DNA of 64,000 nucleotides, from NCBI RefSeq assembly GCF_900066015.1, contig NZ_LN890655.1, positions 2,768,726 through 2,832,725 of the forward strand. Direction: 5' to 3'. Below the pieces are notes generated by a model. It had not been told where the DNA came from. It saw nothing but the letters and a program-made list of their open reading frames with translations, and made no database searches. Positions 47,586 through 56,438 of this stretch are shown one piece after another; the first letter of the stretch is position 1; every line of letters begins with the position of its first letter. Source of the DNA: Candidatus Promineifilum breve. GTDB lineage: Bacteria; Chloroflexota; Anaerolineae; Promineifilales; Promineifilaceae. The position numbers and the translations under genes are program-made.

Positions 47586-49064
47586 ATGAACCAGGAGCCG
47601 GCCGACCTCTACACCCTGCTGGGCGTTGGCCGCGACGCCACGCCCTCGGCCATCGCCGCCGCCTTTGCCGCCTGGAACGCGCGCGCCGCGGCGGGGGAAG
47701 CCATCGACGAGGATGCGTGGCAGCGCCTGCGCTATGCCTATGACGTGCTCAGCAGCCCGGCGCGGCGCGAGGTCTACGATTCCCTGGTCAGCGAAGCCGT
47801 TGGCGCGTCGCTAACCCTCGATCTGACGCTCAGCGCCACCCGCCTGCCGCTGGCCGACACGCCGCAACTGCTCTACGCCCTGCTGACCATCCGGCCGCGG
47901 CGCGAGGCCCAGGAAGGCCGCCGGCCGCTCAATGTTGGCCTGGTGATCGACCGCTCCACGTCAATGCGCGGCGAGCGGCTGGCGCGGGTGACGGAAGCCG
48001 TCGAATTGCTGCTCGACAAGTTGGGCCGGGACGACACCCTGTCGCTGGTCAGTTTCAGCGACCGGGCCGAGGTGGTGTTGCCGGCGGCCATCGTCGGCGC
48101 GGCGGCGCGGAGCGCCAACCCGGAGACGGCCGCCGCCTGGCGCGACCCACGTCGCCGCCTGCGATCGATCACCGCGTCGGGCGGCACGGAGATTTACCAG
48201 GGCTTGCGCGCCGGGTTGGAGCAGGTGACGCGGGCGGCCGGCGAACGCCACACCAGCCACCTCATCCTGCTGACCGACGGCCACACCTACGGCGACGCGG
48301 CCGATTGCCTGCGGCTGGCGGCCGACGCGGCGGGGCGCGGCATCGGCATCACCGCCTTTGGCCTCGGCGCCGATTGGAACGACGCGTTCCTCGACGCCCT
48401 TGTGGCCCCCTCCGGCGGGCAGTCGCACTACATCGAGCAGCCCGACGACGTATTGCCCCATCTGGAGGGGCGGCTGGAGGGGCTGGGGGCGATCTATGCC
48501 CGCAACCTCAGCCTGCGCCACAGTTGGCCGGGGCAGCTCCGCCCGCGCGCCGGCTTCAAGCTGGCCCCGTTTCCCCAGCCGCTGGCCCTGGATGCCGACC
48601 CCATTCCCCTGGGCGATCTGGAGGGGCGGTCGACGGTCGCCGTGTTGCTGGAGTTTCTGATCGAGCCGCAGCCCATCGCCGCGCGCCTCCGCCTACCGCT
48701 CGAAGTGCGCTATACGGCCGCCGGGGGAGCCGAGGAAACCGCCACGCGCCAGGCGCAGCTGGTGGCCCAGCGCGACGCCGGGGACGATTCGCCGCCGGCC
48801 ACGGCCCTGCTGGATGCCGCGCGGCTGTTGGCCCTCTACCGGATGCAGGAGAAAGCGTGGGAAGAGGTGCAATCGGGGATGCTGGACACGGCCGCCGCCC
48901 GGATGCGCCGCCTGACGACGCGCTACATGGAGACGGGCGACCTGCGGCTGGCCCAACAGGCGCAACTGGAAGCGCAGCGCATGGCCCAGGCGGGGGCAAT
49001 GACGCCGGAGGGGCGCAAGCTGCTGAAATACGGGACGCGCTCCCTGATGAGGCCGGCCGAATGA
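47586..49064 (+). CDS. Degenerate J-domain plus von Willebrand factor A protein
   Basis: The 492-aa product has an N-terminal J-like region (about 5-65; 'DLYTLLGVGRDATPSAIAAA' and 'YDVLSSPARREVYD') in which the His-Pro-Asp tripeptide needed to stimulate DnaK is absent. Residues about 115-300 form a VWA domain with MIDAS 'VIDRSTSMRGE' (D-x-S-x-S). The rest is a beta-rich and helical tail. It has no signal peptide. In this cluster it probably acts as a cytoplasmic metal-dependent adaptor for phospho-signalling; that is inference. It overlaps the FHA gene by ATGA. Confidence 0.85.
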   Translation: MNQEPADLYTLLGVGRDATPSAIAAAFAAWNARAAAGEAIDEDAWQRLRYAYDVLSSPARREVYDSLVSEAVGASLTLDLTLSATRLPLADTPQLLYALLTIRPRREAQEGRRPLNVGLVIDRSTSMRGERLARVTEAVELLLDKLGRDDTLSLVSFSDRAEVVLPAAIVGAAARSANPETAAAWRDPRRRLRSITASGGTEIYQGLRAGLEQVTRAAGERHTSHLILLTDGHTYGDAADCLRLAADAAGRGIGITAFGLGADWNDAFLDALVAPSGGQSHYIEQPDDVLPHLEGRLEGLGAIYARNLSLRHSWPGQLRPRAGFKLAPFPQPLALDADPIPLGDLEGRSTVAVLLEFLIEPQPIAARLRLPLEVRYTAAGGAEETATRQAQLVAQRDAGDDSPPATALLDAARLLALYRMQEKAWEEVQSGMLDTAAARMRRLTTRYMETGDLRLAQQAQLEAQRMAQAGAMTPEGRKLLKYGTRSLMRPAE

Positions 49065-49618
49065 TGACCGGATGCGCGGCCTGCGGCGCGGAGAATTACC
49101 CCGGCGCGCTCTTTTGCGAGGCGTGCGGCGCGGCCGTCCATCCCGCGGCCGAGGCCTATCTGGCGGCCCGGCGACCCGACCGCCCGGCGGCGCTGGTCGG
49201 CGCGATCAGCCGGCGCGCCCCGGCCGCCGAGAGCGCCCCGTCGCCGCCGCCGCCGGTCGCCCCACCACCCGCTGTGGCGACCGCCACGCCACCGCGCGCG
49301 CTTGTCGTGCGCCTGCCGCACCACGACGCCGAGATGACCCTGCGCGGGGCGCTCATTCGCGTCGGGCGGGCCGATCCCGAAGCCGGGTTCGCGCCCGAGC
49401 TGGATCTGACGGCCTATGGCGGGCAGGATCGCGGTGTCTCGCGCCGCCACGCCACGATCCAATGGGTCGAGGGTAACTACGTCATCACCGACCAGAACAG
49501 CAGCAACGGCACCTGGCTCAACGGCGTGCGCCTGGTGACGGGCTACGCCTACCAACTGCCGCCGGCGGCCAATGTGCGCTTCGGGGGATTACTGGTACAA
49601 CTGGCAATCGCGGATTAA
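49061..49618 (+). CDS. Zinc-ribbon FHA-domain protein
   Basis: The 185-aa product starts with a zinc ribbon 'CAACG...CEACG' (residues about 5-27), then a Pro/Ala-rich linker and an FHA domain (about 90-180). The FHA phosphothreonine-binding residues are visible: 'IRVGRADP', 'GVSRRHATIQW' and 'DQNSSNGTWLNG'. It should read phosphorylation by the cluster kinase. Its ATG overlaps the VWA stop as ATGA, which implies coupled translation of VWA and FHA proteins. Confidence 0.9.
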   Translation: MMTGCAACGAENYPGALFCEACGAAVHPAAEAYLAARRPDRPAALVGAISRRAPAAESAPSPPPPVAPPPAVATATPPRALVVRLPHHDAEMTLRGALIRVGRADPEAGFAPELDLTAYGGQDRGVSRRHATIQWVEGNYVITDQNSSNGTWLNGVRLVTGYAYQLPPAANVRFGGLLVQLAIAD

Positions 49619-49634
49619 ACTTGGAGCTGCCATT

Positions 49635-49877
49635 ATGCGACTATCAGCCGTCATCCACCTGTTAGATGAAGACCCCATCGTCGGCGAGCTGGACGGCGCG
49701 CCCGACCCGGCGGCGCAGTTCGTGACCGTCTATAACCCGCGCCGCCGCGACGGCCGCACCGTGGCCTTCCTCGACAGCAACGTCGAGCGCGTCCTCTTCG
49801 CCTGGCACCGCATCAGCCACATCCAGCTATTGCCCGACGTGGACATCGAGAAAGTCTTCAGCTTCGTTCGCGAATAG
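49635..49877 (+). CDS. Small protein of unknown function in the signalling cluster
   Basis: The 80-aa product starts at an ATG preceded by TTGGAG at suitable spacing, 16 bases after the FHA stop codon. It is compact and beta-rich ('[16 protein letters not shown]', '[20 protein letters not shown]'), with no signal, membrane segment or Cys. The '[13 protein letters not shown]' core resembles small beta-barrel proteins that sit beside phospho-signalling genes, but I do not recognise the family. Confidence 0.75.
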   Translation: MRLSAVIHLLDEDPIVGELDGAPDPAAQFVTVYNPRRRDGRTVAFLDSNVERVLFAWHRISHIQLLPDVDIEKVFSFVRE

Positions 49878-49912
49878 AGCGGGCGGCCGGCCCGCCAGGC
49901 ACAAGGCAAGCA

Positions 49913-50665
49913 ATGGTCGAACAAATTCCCAACAATCTGGAAAGCGCCGCCCCCCAACTCATCCTCATCGTCGATGACGAATTGCGAATGCGGCGCTTCA
50001 TCCGCATGAATATGGAACTGGAGAACTATCAGGTCATCGAGGCCGAGAACGGCATCCAGGCCCTCGATCAAATTCGCCAGTTCAACCCCGACCTGGTGGT
50101 CATGGACGTGATGATGCCCGAAATGGACGGCTTCGAGACGCTCAAGCTGCTGCGCGAGATCTCCACCGTGCCGGTCATCCTGCTCACCGTGCGCGATGAC
50201 GAGGAAGACATCACCCGCGGCCTGGCGCTGGGGGCCGACGATTACATCACCAAGCCGTTCAGCCCGCGGGTGCTGACCGGCCGGGTGGGGGCCGTCTTGC
50301 GCCGCGCCCATTGGCCCGCGCCGCCGCCGCGCACCGTCTTGCGCATAGACGACAGGCTATCCATCGACTTCAACCGCCATCAGGTCATCGTCAACGGCGA
50401 GCGGATCGATCTGCGGCCGACCGAGTACCGCCTGCTCAATCACCTCATCCAGAACGCGGGCTGGGTTGTGCCCCACGATACGCTGCTGGCGAAAGTGTGG
50501 GGCTACGAATACCGCGACGAGACCCACTATTTGCGCCTCTACATCAACTATTTGCGCAAGAAGATCGAGGAAGACCCGGCCAACCCGCGCTACATCCTGA
50601 CCGAGCGCGGCGTCGGCTATCGTTTCGTCGATTTCAAGAAGGAAGCGGCCGGCGGCGTGGCCTAG
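49913..50665 (+). CDS. OmpR/PhoB-family response regulator
   Basis: The 250-aa product has a receiver domain (about 18-135; '[13 protein letters not shown]', phosphoacceptor Asp65 in '[12 protein letters not shown]', 'KPFSPRVL') and a C-terminal winged helix (about 150-240; '[16 protein letters not shown]', '[13 protein letters not shown]', 'ERGVGYRF'). It has no histidine kinase nearby, so it is an orphan in this window and may receive signals from elsewhere or be linked to the Ser/Thr cluster. Confidence 0.94.
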   Translation: MVEQIPNNLESAAPQLILIVDDELRMRRFIRMNMELENYQVIEAENGIQALDQIRQFNPDLVVMDVMMPEMDGFETLKLLREISTVPVILLTVRDDEEDITRGLALGADDYITKPFSPRVLTGRVGAVLRRAHWPAPPPRTVLRIDDRLSIDFNRHQVIVNGERIDLRPTEYRLLNHLIQNAGWVVPHDTLLAKVWGYEYRDETHYLRLYINYLRKKIEEDPANPRYILTERGVGYRFVDFKKEAAGGVA

Positions 50666-50693
50666 CCGCCACCCGCGGCAACGAGGTAACGGT

Positions 50694-52514
50694 ATGAAAT
50701 CATCCCCATCGACGGCCACTGTCCTGATTTTGCTCGTGCTGCTCCTGGTGGTGGCCGCCGGGTTCGTCTTTCTGTTCCAGGCCGAATTGCGCTTCCGCGA
50801 TCATCTCCGGACGCTGAGCGCCGAGAATGAGAGCTTGCAGGCCACGCAGGCCGAGGCCGAACTGGAACTATCGGCGGCCGTCGCCACGCGCGACGCCGTC
50901 GCCGCCGATCTGGCCGCGGCCGAGAGCGACAGCCTGACGCTGGAGGGCCAACTGGTGGAGAGCCAGCAGGCGCTGGACGCGCTGAACGCCGAGGTCGAGA
51001 CGCTGCGCGGGCAACTGGCCGACGTCGCCGACCAACAGCAGAACGAACCGCCGGTGGCCCGTATCGTCTCGCCGCTGGAGGCCGAAGCGCTGCCCGCCGG
51101 CCAACCGGTGCAGATCGTCCTCGTGGCCGGCGACGCTGCCGGTCTGTCGGCCCTGATGCTCGATGTCAACGGCCGCCGCTTCTCCACCTACACCCTTGAC
51201 GGCGAAAAGCTCTACGCCCGCACCCTCAACTGGAACGCGCCGGCCGAGGAGGGGGAGGTTGTGCTGACCGTGACGGCCACTAACCTCAACGACGTGACCA
51301 GCGCGCCGCAATCGACCACTGTCACCCTGGTCGATACCGAGGCGCGCAACGCCACCATCCGCGCCGAGGTCGAGGCCAACGTCATCGCCATGCGCGGCCT
51401 GGAGCCGACGACACCCATCACGCCGACAGTCCTGACCCGCGACGCCCTGCGCCAACGGCTGGAGAACGACTTCGCGGCCGAAATCACGCCCGAAGAGAGC
51501 CAGGCCGACGTGCTGGAACTGAGCGCCTTCGACTTTCTGGCGGCCGACTTCGACCTCTACGCGGCGCAGTTGGCGCTGCAAAGCGAGTCTATCGGCGGCT
51601 TCTATGACCCCGAGACGGCCGAGTTCGTCGTCGTCAGCGACGGCGCGCTGCTCGACCCCGCCGCGCAGTGGACGCACGCCCACGAGTTCGTCCACGCCCT
51701 ACAGGATCAACATTACGACCTGGAGGCCCTGACCGATGAGGCGCTCGATTCCGAGGCGCGGGCCGCCGTGCGCGCCCTGGCCGAGGGCGAGGCCGAGTTG
51801 GTGCAATCTCTCTATCTCTTCGACAACGACTTCTTCACCGAGGAGGAGATTGAAGCGATCCGCAACAACACCGGGGGCGAGGAGCAGGCGGATTTACTGA
51901 ACACTGTTCCGCCGGTGCTCATCAACGACATGATTTTCCCCTATACGGCCGGCGTCGATTTTGTCGTGGAGTTGTACCGGGAGGGCGGGTTTGCGGCCAT
52001 CGACGCCGCCTGGGCCAACCCGCCGCGCTCCACCGAGCACATTCTACACCCCGACCGCTATCTGGCCGGCGACGCGCCGCAGATCGTGGCCCTGGCCCCG
52101 CTGACCGCCACGCTGGGCGCGGGCTGGGAACTGGTCGATGAGGACATCATGGGCGAGTTCTATCTGCGCCAATATCTGGCTCAACAACTACCAGCCAGCG
52201 CCGTCGGCCGCGCCGCCGCCGGCTGGGGCGGCGACCGCTATGCCGTCTATCACAATGCTGCCGCGGGCGCGCTGGTCATGGCTCTGCGGCTGGTGTGGGA
52301 TACGCCGGCCGATGCGCAGGAGTTCGCCGCGGCCTATGCCGATTACCCGGCGGCGCTGCTGGGCGTGGTCGCCACGCCGCAGCCCGACGGCGGCAATTGC
52401 TGGGTGGCCGACGAGGTGATCTGCCTGGCCCAGGTCGAGAGCGAATCGTTCATCGTCCGCGCCCCGGACGAGGCGACGGCGGCGGCGGTGATGGCCGCTA
52501 TTCGCGGCAACTAG
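50694..52514 (+). CDS. Membrane-anchored coiled-coil protein with HExxH metallopeptidase-like domain
   Basis: The 606-aa product has an N-terminal membrane helix (about 8-27), a coiled coil (about 35-115), an Ig-like beta domain (about 120-215, 'ARIVSPLEAEALPAGQPV') and a C-terminal domain (about 225-606) with 'HAHEFVHALQDQHYD' (His330, Glu331, His334). An 'EGEAE' segment at 364-368 may hold the third zinc ligand, as in gluzincin-type peptidases. The helix would place the enzyme outside the membrane. It starts 29 bases after the response regulator. Family assignment beyond the zinc motif is not possible by eye. Confidence 0.8.
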   Translation: MKSSPSTATVLILLVLLLVVAAGFVFLFQAELRFRDHLRTLSAENESLQATQAEAELELSAAVATRDAVAADLAAAESDSLTLEGQLVESQQALDALNAEVETLRGQLADVADQQQNEPPVARIVSPLEAEALPAGQPVQIVLVAGDAAGLSALMLDVNGRRFSTYTLDGEKLYARTLNWNAPAEEGEVVLTVTATNLNDVTSAPQSTTVTLVDTEARNATIRAEVEANVIAMRGLEPTTPITPTVLTRDALRQRLENDFAAEITPEESQADVLELSAFDFLAADFDLYAAQLALQSESIGGFYDPETAEFVVVSDGALLDPAAQWTHAHEFVHALQDQHYDLEALTDEALDSEARAAVRALAEGEAELVQSLYLFDNDFFTEEEIEAIRNNTGGEEQADLLNTVPPVLINDMIFPYTAGVDFVVELYREGGFAAIDAAWANPPRSTEHILHPDRYLAGDAPQIVALAPLTATLGAGWELVDEDIMGEFYLRQYLAQQLPASAVGRAAAGWGGDRYAVYHNAAAGALVMALRLVWDTPADAQEFAAAYADYPAALLGVVATPQPDGGNCWVADEVICLAQVESESFIVRAPDEATAAAVMAAIRGN

Positions 52515-52572
52515 ACGAACCGCCTTGTAGGGTGGGATCGTTGCGGCTCAACAAAATACCAAGTGTCACGTA

Positions 52573-52639
52573 GGGGTCAGGCAACCGGGAGAGACGTTGA
52601 TGAGAAGCGGGCATACTTCTCTCCCGGTTGCCTGACCCC
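52573..52639. repeat. Perfect 21-bp inverted repeat
   Basis: GGGGTCAGGCAACCGGGAGA(G) at 52573-52593 is exactly inverted at 52619-52639, with a 25-base spacer. It lies in the 340-base gap (52515-52854) between convergent genes, which holds no gene. Confidence 0.85.
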
Positions 52640-52651
52640 TCTTCGATTGTG

Positions 52652-52766
52652 ACCAGAGAGGGGAGCGGCGGTGGCGAGACAAGGCTCAACCACTGACTAA
52701 AGAGGGCGAGGCGGCGGCGAGACAAGGCTCATTGTCTCCACCACGCCCATCGCCGCCGCCTCGCCC
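52652..52766. repeat. GGCGAGGCGGCGGCGA palindrome with nested dyad
   Basis: GGGCGAGGCGGCGGCGA (52704-52720) is inverted at 52750-52766 and encloses GACAAGGCTCATTGTC. A degenerate direct copy of the left half, GGCGGTGGCGAGACAAGGC, precedes it (about 52668-52690). Confidence 0.8.
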
Positions 52767-52790
52767 CTACAGCGTGCTGCAAAATAAATA

Positions 52791-52829
52791 AAAAGGCCCG
52801 CCCCGGCTAACCGGGGCGGGCCTTTTTTT
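52791..52829. terminator. Strong two-way intrinsic terminator
   Basis: AAAAGGCCCGCCCCGG (52791-52806), loop CTAA, exact inverse (52811-52826), flanked by A-rich and T-rich tracts. It ends the signalling cluster on the plus strand and the cytochrome operon on the minus strand. Confidence 0.93.
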
Positions 52830-52854
52830 GTTTAACGATTGTCGGCCGCGCCGC

Positions 52855-53706
52855 TTACTCCTGCAACAGGAAGGCCAGGATGTCGGCCATATCCTGCGGG
52901 TTCTCGCTCATGCGCGCGCCGAAGTTGGCCGGCATGGCGCTGGGCGGCCCGGCACAGGGGCCGGTGGGGCAGTCGGGGGCGATGTGGTCGCTGGGATACA
53001 GGATCGAGTGGTAGACGTATTGCAGCGCGTCCATACCCTCGACGCGCGTCGCGCCGTCGGTCTCGATGTTGGTCAGCGCCGGGCCGATGGCCGCCGGGGT
53101 CACGCCGTCGAGCGAGCCGTGGCAGGCCGAGCAGCCGTAGGTGACGGCGTAGAGTTCCTGGCCGCGGGCGGGGTCGCCGGGCGGGGTCACGTCGGCGCCG
53201 GCCAGGAAGTCGGCGGCCAGTTCGGGCCACTCATAGGTGACGACCGGCGCGGCGCAGAGGGTCTCGCTCTCGTAGTTGAGCACGAAGTTTGCCACGTTCT
53301 GCACCTGGTCGGGCCGCAGCGGGCCGCCGAACTGCTCGTGCCAGGTCGGCATGGCCCCGCGACCGGCGGCGATGGTCGTCAGGATGTAGTTGGCCTTCGT
53401 GCCGTTCCAGTTCATGTCGGTCATGCGCTGCGATACGTCGCCGCACAGCAGGCCGTTGTAGTTCAGCGGCAAGCCCTGGCAGGCGATCTGGTTGCCGACG
53501 GCGTCGAAACAATTCTGGGCGGTGGCGTCCAGGCCGTGACAGGTGGTGCAGTTGTTGGCGAAGATCTCAGCGCCGGCCTCGATGGAGCGGCCCAACTCGG
53601 CGTTGGTGAAGCGCCCCAGGCGCGCCGGCTCCCGCAGGGCGGCGTAGCCAAAGACCATCATCGCGATCATGAAGGCGACGGTTCCAATGACAATTTTAAT
53701 CTGCAT
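52855..53706 (-). CDS. Membrane-anchored dihaem cytochrome c of the bc-type complex
   Basis: The 283-aa product has an N-terminal membrane helix (about 5-25) and two haem c sites: 'CTTCHG' (about 53) and 'CSACHG' (about 190). 'GAMPTWHEQFGG' and the late 'SAMPANFG' supply candidate Met ligands. Extra Cys residues lie in a loop after the first site. It is last gene of the Rieske-b-c operon and should pass electrons from the complex to a terminal oxidase or soluble acceptor. The ATG has AGGA ten bases upstream. Confidence 0.9.
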   Translation of the reverse strand: MQIKIVIGTVAFMIAMMVFGYAALREPARLGRFTNAELGRSIEAGAEIFANNCTTCHGLDATAQNCFDAVGNQIACQGLPLNYNGLLCGDVSQRMTDMNWNGTKANYILTTIAAGRGAMPTWHEQFGGPLRPDQVQNVANFVLNYESETLCAAPVVTYEWPELAADFLAGADVTPPGDPARGQELYAVTYGCSACHGSLDGVTPAAIGPALTNIETDGATRVEGMDALQYVYHSILYPSDHIAPDCPTGPCAGPPSAMPANFGARMSENPQDMADILAFLLQE

Positions 53707-53744
53707 CGGTCATCATTCCTTGTCGGTGGCGGCATTCACGGTGA

Positions 53745-55430
53745 CTAATTCGTCACGCACGATTTGTTCAGGAATTGACATTCTTCTTCGTAGTTCGAGA
53801 AGGCGTGGCGCGGCCGAGCCCATTCGGTGTTGGTGGTTTCGCCGGTGTCGGGATTGGTCACCTCGTAGTGCAGGATCAGCTCTTTCAGGTTTGGCTGCAC
53901 CTCGGCGATCACCAACCGGGCCACCGGGTCGGGCATGGCGTCGGTGGTGAAGAAGTTGCTGAAGCGGCGGGTGCCGTTCTCCAGCGTCTCAACGCGACAT
54001 TCCGGCCACTGCTCGTTGCCGGTCAGGGTGCAGCTTTGCTGGTACATGGCCTCCTGGAACGCCTCCAGGCCACGGGTCAGGAAGGGGTTGCCCTCGACAA
54101 CCTGCCCCGGCGCATACGTGCCCGGCGTCAGGTGCTCGAAGGGGATGCCCTTCAGACCGCCGGGGCCTTCCTCGGGCAATAGCTGGATGCTGACCTCGCG
54201 GTCGGGCGAGGATTGCACGCGAAACTCCGGCGATCCCATCCAGTTAGAGACGAGCATAAAGGCCATGAACAACATGGCGACCGACAGACCCACGCGGCGG
54301 TCGGCATAGCGGCGGCTCTTGCCCACTTCGATGTAGGGCATGACCATGAAGGCCACCATCAGCAGCGGGATGAAGCCTACGACCAGCGTCTTGTCGGCCA
54401 GCTTCAGCCAGCCCTGCGACCACGACAGATACCACGGGGCGACGACGTGGAGCGGCGTCACCACCGGGTCGGCGTGGGTCTCCAGCGGCGCGTCCCACAG
54501 CCACAGCGCGCCGGCCACCAGGAACAGGGTCGCCAGGGCCGACCACATGAGCTCGCTGGTCAGGATGTCGGGGATGAAGTAGGTACGTTCGTCCTTGGGC
54601 ACGCGCTTGGCCGTGTCCTCGCCCACCTGCTCGCGGCCGGGGGGCAGCGAGATGCCGTAGAGCACGACCTTGTAGTAGTGGACGAAGAAGAAGATGCCCG
54701 CCAGCAGCGGCAGCAGCAGGACGTGGAGCAAATACCAGCGCAGCAGACCGTCGGCCCCCAGCGCCGGGCCGCCCTGCAGGATGAGCAGGATGTTGTCGTT
54801 GACGAAGGCCGGGGCCGGAGCCGCCGCGCCACCACTGATGAACACCGTCAGCGCCCAATAGGCCAACTGGTCCCACGGCAACAGGTAGCCGCTGAAGCTC
54901 AGGAAGATGGTGAAGAGCAACAGCAAAATGCCGGTGACCCAGGTGAACTGTCTGGGCTTCTTATAGCTGCCGGTGATGAACGTTCTGAGCATGTGCATGG
55001 CGACCACCAGCACCATCACCTCGGCTCCCAGCCGGTGCATATTGCGGAACAGCTGGCCCAACGGCACGTTGCCCAGGATGTTCCACATATTGCCGTAGGC
55101 GGACAGCGGGCTGGGAGTATAGAAGACCATCAGCACCAGGCCGGTGATCGTCTCCCAGATCAACATGAAGGTCGCCAGCCAGCCCAGCCGGAAGGTGGGG
55201 TAGATGTGGGTGACGCCGGTGTGGTAGAAGCTGGGCCGGATGTGGAGCCAGAAGCCATCGGCGTGGGGCCGCAGGCGCGGGTTGGGCCGGCGCGGTTCGT
55301 CGCCGCGCAACGCCGACCGAATATCGGTGATATTCATGCCGGCGGTGAGGCGCTCGACGACCTCGTCAGCCTTGGTGACGACGGCCTGTTTGACTCCCAT
55401 CTCGCGGACTTGTTCGACGAATGTAGCCAT
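53745..55430 (-). CDS. Cytochrome b of a bc/b6f-like complex with C-terminal extension
   Basis: The start 55430 has AGGAG; the codon before it is GTG. The 561-aa protein has eight membrane helices, so b6 and subunit IV parts are fused. Haem ligands are 'HRLGAEVMVLVVAMH' (13 residues between His) and 'HVLLLPLLAGIFFFVH' (14 between), the second spacing being b6-like. At the Qo site 'APWYLSW' stands where most enzymes have PEWY, so the usual Glu is not present. The last about 160 residues form an extra soluble domain with five or six Cys. It lies between the Rieske and cytochrome c genes. Confidence 0.93.
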   Translation of the reverse strand: MATFVEQVREMGVKQAVVTKADEVVERLTAGMNITDIRSALRGDEPRRPNPRLRPHADGFWLHIRPSFYHTGVTHIYPTFRLGWLATFMLIWETITGLVLMVFYTPSPLSAYGNMWNILGNVPLGQLFRNMHRLGAEVMVLVVAMHMLRTFITGSYKKPRQFTWVTGILLLLFTIFLSFSGYLLPWDQLAYWALTVFISGGAAAPAPAFVNDNILLILQGGPALGADGLLRWYLLHVLLLPLLAGIFFFVHYYKVVLYGISLPPGREQVGEDTAKRVPKDERTYFIPDILTSELMWSALATLFLVAGALWLWDAPLETHADPVVTPLHVVAPWYLSWSQGWLKLADKTLVVGFIPLLMVAFMVMPYIEVGKSRRYADRRVGLSVAMLFMAFMLVSNWMGSPEFRVQSSPDREVSIQLLPEEGPGGLKGIPFEHLTPGTYAPGQVVEGNPFLTRGLEAFQEAMYQQSCTLTGNEQWPECRVETLENGTRRFSNFFTTDAMPDPVARLVIAEVQPNLKELILHYEVTNPDTGETTNTEWARPRHAFSNYEEECQFLNKSCVTN

Positions 55431-55469
55431 CACTACTCCTACAGATAATTAGGAATTAGGAATTAAGAA

Positions 55470-56126
55470 TTAGGGGCAATTGCCCTGGAATTCGCACAGC
55501 AGCGGGTGCGACGGGCCGTTTTTGCGGCTGCCGGTGTCCACGCGCACGAAGGCCGTGCCGCTGGGCAACACGAGCGGTTCGTAGAAATCTTCGCTCAGAG
55601 TGGCCTCGGCCAGGACGGTCGTCTCGTCGTCGGCGATGGCCTGGAGCAGGAAGCGGTCGAGGGTGCGCGGGGCGGGCGATTCCACCCGGCGGCCGTCGAG
55701 CCGGTATTTCGAGCCGTGGCACGGGCACTCAAAGCGGTTGTTGGTGGGCGTCCAGGAGTAGATGCAGCCCAGATGGGTGCATACCTTATAGATGGCGGCC
55801 ACGCCCAGGATGGGGTTTGGTTCGTCCTCGGCCTGATACATCAAATCGTTGGGCTGAGTGCTGTCCAAGTTGACCAGCCAGAACCGACCCTCGGCGAAGT
55901 TGATCGGCGACGCGTTAATTGGTGGTACGTCATCGACACTGACGGTGAAGGTGCCGCCGAACTCGCCCTCGCGAAAGCGGGGGATCAGGAACCACACCAG
56001 CAACCCCGCGCCCTGCAACGAAACCAGCGCGATCGATGCTCCCCAGACGTAATAGAGGAACTCCCGCCGGCTAATGCCACTGGAGAGGCCCGATCCGGTA
56101 TCTGCTGTTGCCGCTTGACTTGCCAT
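55470..56126 (-). CDS. Rieske [2Fe-2S] protein of the bc/b6f-like complex
   Basis: The 218-aa product starts at 56126, preceded by AGGAGA; a longer frame upstream is unlikely. A twin-arginine motif 'SRREFLYY' leads into the membrane anchor (about 25-48). The cluster ligands are 'CTHLGC' (about 115) and 'CPCHGS' (about 133). A C-terminal Cys pair (CEFQGNC) is unusual and may form a disulfide. It takes electrons from quinol at cytochrome b. It is first gene of the three-gene operon. Confidence 0.94.
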   Translation of the reverse strand: MASQAATADTGSGLSSGISRREFLYYVWGASIALVSLQGAGLLVWFLIPRFREGEFGGTFTVSVDDVPPINASPINFAEGRFWLVNLDSTQPNDLMYQAEDEPNPILGVAAIYKVCTHLGCIYSWTPTNNRFECPCHGSKYRLDGRRVESPAPRTLDRFLLQAIADDETTVLAEATLSEDFYEPLVLPSGTAFVRVDTGSRKNGPSHPLLCEFQGNCP

Positions 56127-56172
56127 TTGGCTATTCTCCTGCCTCTTGTTGCGTTTTTGCGCTCCACAAACG

Positions 56173-56214
56173 ATGTAACCGGGCGTCGCCAATGCGACGC
56201 GCCGTTACATTGTA
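56173..56214 (-). promoter_or_regulatory. Dyad and -10-like box in the Rieske leader
   Basis: ATGTAAC-CGG-GCGTCGC-CAAT-GCGACGC-GCC-GTTACAT (56173-56210) is a 38-base dyad. On the minus strand it overlaps TACAAT (56209-56214). It could be an operator or a hairpin at the 5' end of the cytochrome operon mRNA. Confidence 0.55.
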
Positions 56215-56233
56215 CTATTTGTCACGAGAGCGA

Positions 56234-56261
56234 ATTATAACAAAACCAATGCCGCCAACAA
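56234..56261 (-). promoter_or_regulatory. Promoter of the Rieske/b/c operon
   Basis: On the minus strand: TTGTTG (56256-56261), 16-base spacer, TATAAT (56234-56239), about 110 bases ahead of the Rieske start. The TACAAT downstream has no good -35. Confidence 0.6.
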
Positions 56262-56314
56262 TAATAGTTGATCCCAGTCCTGACAGTTCTTCGGTGGTCA
56301 GGTCTAGCGTCATA

Positions 56315-56388
<74 letters not shown>

Positions 56389-56438
56389 TCTCGGCTATGG
56401 GCACTCTACATTATAGCGAGATGAGTGGGAGACGCCAA

